Under the pieces are notes generated by a model. It was not told the DNA's origin. It saw only the letters and a list, made by a program, of their open reading frames with translations, and made no database searches. A stretch of DNA of 42,806 bases from Candidatus Anoxychlamydiales bacterium (GTDB taxonomy: Bacteria > Chlamydiota > Chlamydiia > Chlamydiales > SM23-39), in assembly GCA_011064875.1 (NCBI GenBank), contig JAAKFV010000005.1, positions 1-42,806 on the forward strand, written 5' to 3'. Made by a program: the position numbers and the translations under genes. Below, piece after piece: positions 37,342-42,806 of the stretch (positions within the stretch are counted from its first letter, which is position 1; every line of letters starts with the position of its first letter).

Positions 37342-38307
37342 TTAAATTTTAGGTTTAATTAGATCTTTGATTTTATTTAGATCAACTTCGAATTTTCTAA
37401 TACCCTCAGATAGCTTTTCTGTAGCCATAGCATCTTGATTTAACATATATCTGAATGTTTTCTCATTAAATAAGATTTTATCGATTTGCATATCCTTAGA
37501 AAGGTTTGAATCTAATTTTTTAACAATTTCATTATCTTGATTTTGAAGCTCTTCTAAAAGATCAGGCGAGATAGTTAAAAGATCGCAGCCTGTTAACTCT
37601 ATTATTTCATTTGCATTTCTAAAGCTAGCTCCCATAATTTGAGTTTTTATATCAAACTTTTTGAAATAGTTAAAAATATTAGTTACGGATATTACACCTG
37701 GATCTTCATGAGATAAATACTCTTTTTTATGATTTGTTTTATACCAATCTAAAATCCTTCCAACAAAAGGGGAGATTAGAGTTGCTTTAGCATCTGCTGC
37801 ACCTATTGCTTGCGCTAAAGAAAAAAGAAGTGTCATATTACAATGAATATTTTCCTTTTCTAAAATCTCGCAGGCTTTTATTCCTTCGAAAGTCGTAGCT
37901 AGTTTTATTAAAATTCTTTCTCTATCAATGCCATTTTTTTCAAATAAAGAAATTATAAGTTTTGCTATTTCAACACTTTTTTGAGTATCAAAAGAATATT
38001 TAGCATCAACTTCAATAGATACTCTTCCAGGAATCTTTTTTAAAATTTCTAATCCAAAATTTACAAAAAGTTTTATAGCTATTAAATCTAAAGTATTTTT
38101 TGATATTTGAGATTTTCCAAATAAAATAGCCTCATCAATTAAATCTTTATATTCTTCTTTTTGAGACGCTTTTAAAATGAGAGAGGGATTAGTTGTAGCA
38201 TCCTCTGGTTTATATTTTTCAATTAATTCAAAATCAGATGTATCTGCTACTACTGTAGTGTGTAGTTTTAATTGATCTAGAGTAGTTTTAGTTTGTGTTT
38301 CACTCAT
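37342..38307 (-). CDS. tal: Transaldolase
   Basis: A 321-residue enzyme of the pentose phosphate pathway, which exchanges a dihydroxyacetone unit between sugar phosphates. I take the ATG at 38307, where the family begins (MSETQTKTTLDQLKLHTTVVADTSDF) and AAGGT precedes; an open frame runs 44 codons further upstream but shows no conservation. Family marks are DATTNPSLI, the Schiff-base lysine in ILIKLATTFEG, NMTLLFSLAQA and SPFVGRILDW. Transaldolase next to rpoC is also the order in Chlamydia, but here the gene converges with rpoC. Confidence 0.97.
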   Translation of the reverse strand: MSETQTKTTLDQLKLHTTVVADTSDFELIEKYKPEDATTNPSLILKASQKEEYKDLIDEAILFGKSQISKNTLDLIAIKLFVNFGLEILKKIPGRVSIEVDAKYSFDTQKSVEIAKLIISLFEKNGIDRERILIKLATTFEGIKACEILEKENIHCNMTLLFSLAQAIGAADAKATLISPFVGRILDWYKTNHKKEYLSHEDPGVISVTNIFNYFKKFDIKTQIMGASFRNANEIIELTGCDLLTISPDLLEELQNQDNEIVKKLDSNLSKDMQIDKILFNEKTFRYMLNQDAMATEKLSEGIRKFEVDLNKIKDLIKPKI

Positions 38308-38410
38308 TTTTTTTACCTTGAATTGATTTAGATAGGTAAATGTTAACAAAAGTTGAGATTTGATCTCAATTTGTATTTTAGTATTAAAAATTAAATTTAA
38401 ATTGAAAGAT

Positions 38411-38431
38411 AATTGTACGTTTTGTACAATT
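38411..38431. promoter_or_regulatory. Operator palindrome of the Phd-like module
   Basis: AATTGTAC and GTACAATT form a perfect 8-base inverted repeat with a five-base spacer. It lies 22 bases before the antitoxin ATG. Antitoxins of this kind normally bind such sites and repress their own operon; this is inferred here. Confidence 0.65.
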
Positions 38432-38452
38432 AGTACCAAAACTGGAGGTTTT

Positions 38453-38707
38453 ATGACAAGTGTTCCGTTATCCCAAGCAAGAGAGCAACTACCGGATATC
38501 GTTAATAAAGTTGCATATGGTAATAAACATATTATTTTAACTAGACGTGGTAAGAAAGTTGCAGCAATTGTTTCAATAGAAGAGTTAGAGTTTATTGAAG
38601 CTTTAGAAGATAGAATTGATTTAGAAGATGCAAGAAAAGCACTTAAAGATATAAAAAAACAAGGAACAGTTTCTTGGAAAAAAATTAAATCTGAACTGGG
38701 AATTTAA
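38453..38707 (+). CDS. Phd/YefM-like antitoxin
   Basis: An 84-residue protein. The start at 38453 is fixed by GGAGG four bases before the ATG; a frame open from 38360 is not conserved. The N-terminal domain MTSVPLSQAREQLPDIVNKV, then HIILTRRGKKVAAIVSIEEL, is the DNA-binding Phd/YefM fold. The acidic and helical C-terminus should wrap around the toxin. The stop overlaps the start of the next gene by one base (TAATG). The partner toxin is frameshifted, so this may be an orphan antitoxin that now only acts as a repressor. Confidence 0.88.
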   Translation: MTSVPLSQAREQLPDIVNKVAYGNKHIILTRRGKKVAAIVSIEELEFIEALEDRIDLEDARKALKDIKKQGTVSWKKIKSELGI

Positions 38708-38962
38708 TGTACAAGATCGAGTTATCTAAACGTTCAATAACTTAAAAAGTTGCCTAAATCTCAGCAAAAAAAGATTGCTGTAAAAATAGACAAACTTTCA
38801 AAAAATCCATATGCAAGAAATGCTAAAAAGTTAATTGGGGAAAAAGATCTTTTTCGAATTCGATCTGGTGACTATAGAATCATTTATCAAGTGAAAGACA
38901 AGATCTTATTGATTCTAATTTTGAAGATTGGTCATAGAAAAGAAATTTATAAAAAAATGTAA
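38707..38962 (+). pseudogene. RelE/ParE-type toxin, frameshifted
   Basis: The ATG at 38707 opens a frame reading MYKIELSKRSIT and then TAA (38743-38745). The rest of a RelE/ParE toxin continues in the +1 frame from 38741: LKKLPKSQQKKIAVKIDKL, then DLFRIRSGDYRIIYQVKD and KIGHRKEIYKKM. The joint family pattern would have two or so more residues at the break, so a deletion of about five bases explains it better than a sequencing error. A programmed +1 shift at ACTTAA is possible but unproven. The C-terminal catalytic-type residues (R, Y and the GHR region) are conserved, so the inactivation looks recent. Confidence 0.8.
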
Positions 38963-39124
38963 TCTTTTTTGAAATAAATAAATCTGAATTAGAAATTTAG
39001 ATGCATACAGATATAATTGAAAAAAAACAACGTAAGCATCTATACAATAGCTGTTTACGTTTAATTATAGCTGTTAAAATTAATGATAAAAGAATGCTTA
39101 AATGCCAAAAATTATTATATTCAT

Positions 39125-39164
39125 TATTCCTAGATATTGACAAATATGTCGATATCTAGGAATA
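39125..39164. promoter_or_regulatory. 40-base palindrome before the AbiE-like operon
   Basis: Positions 39125-39142 pair with 39147-39164 over 18 positions with a single G-T pair and the loop AATA. The right arm contains AGGA (39158-39161), the only Shine-Dalgarno candidate of the toxin gene, and the left arm contains TTGACA, a perfect -35 hexamer. As DNA it can be the operator of the AbiEi-like repressor; as RNA it would hide the ribosome-binding site. Confidence 0.75.
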
Positions 39165-39171
39165 TAAAAAT

Positions 39172-39918
39172 ATGAAAAAGTTTATTCCTGCAGAACATAT
39201 TGAGCTATTTCATCTCTATTTTTTGCAGCAGTTAAATCTTAAAATATACAAAAGGCTCTATGCTTTAAAAGGAGGGTGTAATTTACGTTTTTTCTTAAAA
39301 AGCATTCGGTATTCACAAGATATTGATATTGATATTAAAATAATTAGAAAAGATATTCTAGCAAATCATATTAGAAAAATTCTCAAGTCAACAAATACTA
39401 AACGGTTTTTACAAGCTAATAAAATAGAAATAGTTAAATATTCAGAACCAAAGCAAACTGAAACGACTCAATGCTGGAAGATTAATTTAAAAAGTTCTTC
39501 CTCTGCAGCTTTGCTTAATACAAAAATTGAGTTTTCAAGAAGAGGGATAATAGAAGATATAAAATTCGACACAATAGATCCTCTCATCGCATCAAAATAT
39601 CAATTTAATCCTTTTTTTATAAATCACTATACTGCCAAAAGTGCTTATAAACAGAAAATAAAAGCTTTAATTGGCAGAAGTGAAACACAAGCAAGAGATG
39701 TTTTTGATCTTTTTCATCTAATAAGTTTAAATGTTCAAAAACCTAAACTATCAGCTTTAGAGATTGAAAAAGCTGAAATGTGCGCTTTTTCAATTACTTT
39801 CGAAAAATTTAAATCTCAAGTAGTTGCTTACCTTCCTCATGAATATCATCTGCAATATAATGATCCTCTAATTTGGGAAAATATTATATGTAAAGTTGTT
39901 GAGGAAATATCAAAATGA
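39172..39918 (+). CDS. AbiEii-like nucleotidyltransferase toxin
   Basis: A 248-residue protein of the AbiEii/DUF1814 family, toxins of type IV toxin-antitoxin modules that give phage abortive infection. The nucleotidyltransferase signature is visible: LKGGCNLRF (residues 32-40) and RYSQDIDIDI (46-55), where D50 and D52 should bind the metal. KALIGRSETQARDVFDLFHL in the second half is also typical. The toxin acts by adding nucleotides to an RNA target in the families studied (tRNA in relatives). Here it precedes the antitoxin gene and overlaps it by four bases (ATGA), the reverse of the usual abiE order. Confidence 0.87.
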   Translation: MKKFIPAEHIELFHLYFLQQLNLKIYKRLYALKGGCNLRFFLKSIRYSQDIDIDIKIIRKDILANHIRKILKSTNTKRFLQANKIEIVKYSEPKQTETTQCWKINLKSSSSAALLNTKIEFSRRGIIEDIKFDTIDPLIASKYQFNPFFINHYTAKSAYKQKIKALIGRSETQARDVFDLFHLISLNVQKPKLSALEIEKAEMCAFSITFEKFKSQVVAYLPHEYHLQYNDPLIWENIICKVVEEISK

Positions 39919-40517
39919 AATTAATAGAAGCTCTAAAACTTATAAATGAACTAGAAGTTTCAGTTTTTCGTACAGATGACATTGCAGCATATTTCAATAT
40001 CAAAACAGCTCATGCATCTAAGATACTAACTCGTTTATCAAAATCAAATCATCTACTTCACCTTAAAAAAGGTCTTTGGGCAATACCTGATAGACTAGAT
40101 CCTCTAGAACTTCCAAATTATCTTTTATCACCCCTTCCAAGTTATATTTCTTTTCATTCTGCGCTTTATTATCGAAATGTAATCGATCAAATCCCATCAA
40201 TTATTTATGTTGCAACCCTATATAAAACTATTAAATTTATTACTCCTATTGCTACTGTCTCAGCTCATCAAATTCATCCTGATTTTTTCTTTGGTTATAC
40301 TTATGATGAAAAAACAAAGATAAAAATGGCTACAGCTGAAAAAGCTCTTATTGATACTCTATATTTATCTTCGGCAAAATCGGGAATTTTTAAAGCTTTG
40401 CCAGAGGTGGATAGTGATGAGATTGATTTAGAAAAAACAAGGAAAATAATAAAAAAGATACCATCTAAGCTTCGTCAAACTTTAGTTTTAAAACGTTTCA
40501 ATGCTCTTTTGAAATGA
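39915..40517 (+). CDS. AbiEi-like antitoxin/repressor
   Basis: A 200-residue protein with an N-terminal winged helix (about 1-60: FRTDDIAAYFNIKTAHASKI, then HLLHLKKGLWAI) and a C-terminal domain with YISFHSALYYRNVIDQIP and ATAEKALIDTLYLS, the signature of AbiEi-type proteins. Family members neutralise the AbiEii toxin without binding it stably and repress the operon. The start ATG overlaps the toxin stop by four bases. Five of seven arginines use CGN or AGG codons rather than AGA, in keeping with acquisition by transfer. Confidence 0.86.
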   Translation: MKLIEALKLINELEVSVFRTDDIAAYFNIKTAHASKILTRLSKSNHLLHLKKGLWAIPDRLDPLELPNYLLSPLPSYISFHSALYYRNVIDQIPSIIYVATLYKTIKFITPIATVSAHQIHPDFFFGYTYDEKTKIKMATAEKALIDTLYLSSAKSGIFKALPEVDSDEIDLEKTRKIIKKIPSKLRQTLVLKRFNALLK

Positions 40518-40540
40518 AAGCTAAAGTTAATTTTTAGAAT

Positions 40541-42466
40541 TTATTTATTCTTTTTGGGCCAGGGTACATCGTAAGGGATAGAATAAGATAGAGCTAATTC
40601 AGATGTTTTTGTTGAAAACTTCATAGGGTCTAATTTAGCTTTCAATTTAAGTACGTGATTAGATGCAAATGTGTAATTTAAAGATCCATCTATTTTATGT
40701 GATTTTTTGATTTTTGTAGTGGAAGAGGATAATGGCATAGTTGTTCTTCTTTTATAGTGGGTAAATTCATAAAGCAAAGAAATTTCAAAATCATCTGTTT
40801 GTTTAACAGTTGTTTTAGCTCCATAGATATGTCCTAAATTATAAAGATCAGAATCGATAAAATTTCCATGTTTTGTATAAATTGAAATACATTGTTTTTC
40901 AAAAGGTTCATAATTTAGTTTTAGCTCAGCTCTATTCCAATTTCTTGAAAGATATCTCTCATTTTTAGCTCTATAAATCCCTTTTTCAAAAGAAGGCTCA
41001 ATTGAGAATTTTTTTATTGGTTGTTTGAAATTGAGTTTAGCTTTATTTAATCTATAGCCTTTAGAAGTTTTTATAATATCTTTGTTATTGATGCTTTCCA
41101 AACCAAGATTAGAGGTTAGTTTAAATGGAGCTTCATGTGTTAATTTAGTTAGGAATGAAAAATTTCTATCTCCACTCTTTAAACTTTTATTTTTATTAAG
41201 ATTTGTATGTTTTAGTTTATATTTAGCCGTAGCTTTTAAATCTTTGATAATATCAAAATTGATATTGCTATCAATTTTATAGGTATCCGATAGATATCCA
41301 CTGAATTTAGGTTTTGCATAAAGACCCTCTACTCCAAAAGAGAAAATATCTATTTTATCTTTTACTTTTACAAAGTAAGCATCTTTTCTTGTACTAAATG
41401 AGTTAGTTGCATATTCAACATCATAAAAAGAATCATTTTTATCATAGGTAGATCTAAGTGAATAGGTCATCTCGTTTTTATCTTGAACTAGTGTAGGTTT
41501 TTTATAAGAAGTATTGAAAATTGTAGAGGTAAGTTTGTTACCTCGAATTTTATATGATAAAAACCCTAAAATATTGTCTCTTTTAGACGATACTTCAAAT
41601 GGTTGTTTTGTTAGATATAAAATACCGAGACCTAGTTTTTTTCTATTAAAAGTTACGAGTGATCCTCTTCCAAGTGGAGCTGGAGTATCTGATTTTTTTG
41701 AATATGGAGAAATTGTAAGTGGAGTTATTTTATATTCTGTATCTCCCACTAAAACATCATATAGAGGTGTTTTATATCCTAGATAGAATTTTTCTGGCTT
41801 TCCATCTATTTTTTTAGGAATAGCGCCTTCATGCATAAGAGGTAGTTTTAAATCGAACTCAAAATTGTTTTGAAGTTTTTCATTTAAAAGTTTAGATCCT
41901 TTAGTTGCTAAAAAAAGCTGACTATCTGGGCTCTCTTTTAAGCCATATCCAAACGATGTTGTAATAGGAGATTCATTTAAAGAATTTTTTGCTACATCTA
42001 AGGGGATTTCATCTTTAGCAAGATCAAAACTAGATGGCATGGGAGTAGAAGCATCTAAAGATGGATTTTTTATTGGATCAGTATTTTGAAAAGGATTTTC
42101 TTTTATATGAACATTTGAGATATATGAATCTAATTTATTTTCATTTTCATCCAAGAGTTCATAATTGATTTGATAATCTTTTTTTTCTAAATTTTCAGGA
42201 ATTTTTATAGAGTATGAAATAAGTTTCTGATCATCTAGAAGAAACTCTTTTTCGATCTCATTTAAAACTTCGAAATCATCTGGAAGATCTAGATTTGTTT
42301 TTATATTTTTTAGATCTTTTAAATTATTTTTTATAAGGTATTCTAACTCTATAGTCTCTCCAGGAGTAGTTAAAATTTCTTTTGAGTTATCTGAGAGTAT
42401 TTCAATATTTGCAAAAGATTTAATAGAAAAAATTAGAAATATAGATAAAAATATTTTTTTTGACAT
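40541..42466 (-). CDS. Exported protein with probable beta-barrel
   Basis: A 641-residue protein. A signal peptide (MSKKIFLSIFLIFSIKSFAN, cleavage after SFA) is followed by a beta-sandwich-like domain (about 20-125) of the kind seen in NEW3/DUF11-type domains (TTPGETIELEYLIKNNLKDL). From about 190 to the end there are many alternating strands with aromatic girdles, such as FNFDLKL-like and YEVEYATNSF-like stretches, ending in ELALSYSIPYDVPWPKKNK, which resembles an outer-membrane beta-barrel, though it ends in a charged tail instead of an aromatic residue. I do not recognise a family. It is likely an adhesin, channel or surface scaffold. Confidence 0.7.
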   Translation of the reverse strand: MSKKIFLSIFLIFSIKSFANIEILSDNSKEILTTPGETIELEYLIKNNLKDLKNIKTNLDLPDDFEVLNEIEKEFLLDDQKLISYSIKIPENLEKKDYQINYELLDENENKLDSYISNVHIKENPFQNTDPIKNPSLDASTPMPSSFDLAKDEIPLDVAKNSLNESPITTSFGYGLKESPDSQLFLATKGSKLLNEKLQNNFEFDLKLPLMHEGAIPKKIDGKPEKFYLGYKTPLYDVLVGDTEYKITPLTISPYSKKSDTPAPLGRGSLVTFNRKKLGLGILYLTKQPFEVSSKRDNILGFLSYKIRGNKLTSTIFNTSYKKPTLVQDKNEMTYSLRSTYDKNDSFYDVEYATNSFSTRKDAYFVKVKDKIDIFSFGVEGLYAKPKFSGYLSDTYKIDSNINFDIIKDLKATAKYKLKHTNLNKNKSLKSGDRNFSFLTKLTHEAPFKLTSNLGLESINNKDIIKTSKGYRLNKAKLNFKQPIKKFSIEPSFEKGIYRAKNERYLSRNWNRAELKLNYEPFEKQCISIYTKHGNFIDSDLYNLGHIYGAKTTVKQTDDFEISLLYEFTHYKRRTTMPLSSSTTKIKKSHKIDGSLNYTFASNHVLKLKAKLDPMKFSTKTSELALSYSIPYDVPWPKKNK

Positions 42467-42558
42467 AACAAACCCAAATTTTGAGACATTTTCTATTAAA
42501 ATATTAGCATTAAGCTAGTTTTATATCTAGATGAAATTATTTTCTTTAATAAAGAGTT

Positions 42559-42777
42559 CTAAGAAGTAGATTTCCCTTTTTTACTCTTCAATATAGCAAT
42601 CCCAGTTACAGCAAATAATATGCTCACTATTGCAATAGCCCAAGGCTGCCAGTTTTTCTTTTTTGTAGCTTTTTCTTGTTCTTCGGTAAGTTTAGGGACC
42701 TCTACCACTTCAGCTTCTAGATAATTTGAGAATAGAAAACTAAAAATTATTGATAATAGAATTATTTTTTTTCTCAT
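42559..42777 (-). CDS. Small exported membrane protein
   Basis: A 72-residue protein with a signal peptide (about residues 1-22, cleavage after LEA), a short charged segment (EVPKLTEEQEKATKKK) and one transmembrane helix (about 44-63, WQPWAIAIVSILFAVTGIAI), ending in a basic tail. It lies 92 bases upstream of the barrel protein on the same strand, so they may be one operon and act together in the envelope. The family is unknown. Confidence 0.7.
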   Translation of the reverse strand: MRKKIILLSIIFSFLFSNYLEAEVVEVPKLTEEQEKATKKKNWQPWAIAIVSILFAVTGIAILKSKKGKSTS

Positions 42778-42806
42778 TTTTTAAAATCCTTAATTTCTTT
42801 TAATGC

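Noticed and set aside
38308-38439. N-terminal extension of transaldolase by 44 residues
   Set aside because: Not conserved in the family, lacks a ribosome-binding site and covers the operator of the divergent antitoxin gene.
39001-39159. Open frame of 52 codons before the AbiE-like toxin
   Set aside because: It has no ribosome-binding site, runs through the palindrome and has no recognisable content; the palindrome explains the conserved sequence there better.
1-42806. CRISPR arrays, rRNA genes, riboswitches and insertion sequences
   Set aside because: I looked for regularly spaced repeats, rRNA sequence, known leader motifs and transposase genes with terminal repeats and found none.

Overview
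The window comes from a low-GC member of the phylum Chlamydiota, most likely an environmental or chlamydia-like lineage. The block infA, tRNA-Thr, tuf, tRNA-Trp, secE, nusG, rplK, rplA, rplJ, rplL, rpoB, rpoC followed by transaldolase is the gene order I know from Chlamydia. A DUF1207-type outer-membrane protein, a long ankyrin protein and an inclusion-membrane-like protein fit that assignment. This is inferred from gene order and protein content; I could not run a phylogeny.

Region 1 (1 to about 10,240) is an accessory island. It ends at an intact tRNA with a CAT anticodon, next to a tyrosine integrase. From right to left it holds the integrase, a second recombinase-like protein without catalytic residues, a divergent pair of small DNA-binding proteins around a palindrome, an AEP-type primase fused to a DUF3987 ATPase, a striking inverted array of TTGCTAA repeats, a small protein of unknown function, and an MmeI-like adenine methyltransferase coupled by an 8-base overlap to an SF2 helicase that runs off the left edge. 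The far end of the island is outside the window. Arginine codons in the helicase are mostly CGN, whereas the core genes use AGA almost exclusively.

Region 2 (10,290 to 24,350) is lineage-specific chlamydial sequence. It contains a small hypothetical protein, an MFS transporter, a DUF1207 outer-membrane protein, a beta-helix-like repeat protein, a large protein with a LOG-like nucleotide-binding domain, an ankyrin protein of about 21 repeats, an overlapping MYG1-HIT gene pair, a coiled-coil protein, an exported HEAT-repeat protein and a two-lobed membrane protein resembling chlamydial Inc proteins. Many of these are candidates for envelope or host-interaction roles, but that is inference.

Region 3 (24,460 to 38,307) is the conserved transcription and translation operon. 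It starts at a promoter-like site before infA and ends at a very clear terminator after rpoC. Transaldolase follows on the opposite strand.

Region 4 (38,411 to 40,517) holds two adjacent toxin-antitoxin modules. The first has an intact Phd/YefM-like antitoxin under a palindrome and a frameshifted RelE/ParE-type toxin. The second is an AbiE-like pair with the toxin gene first, preceded by a 40-base palindrome that includes a ribosome-binding site. Region 5 (40,541 to 42,777) encodes an exported protein with a probable beta-barrel and a small secreted or membrane protein.
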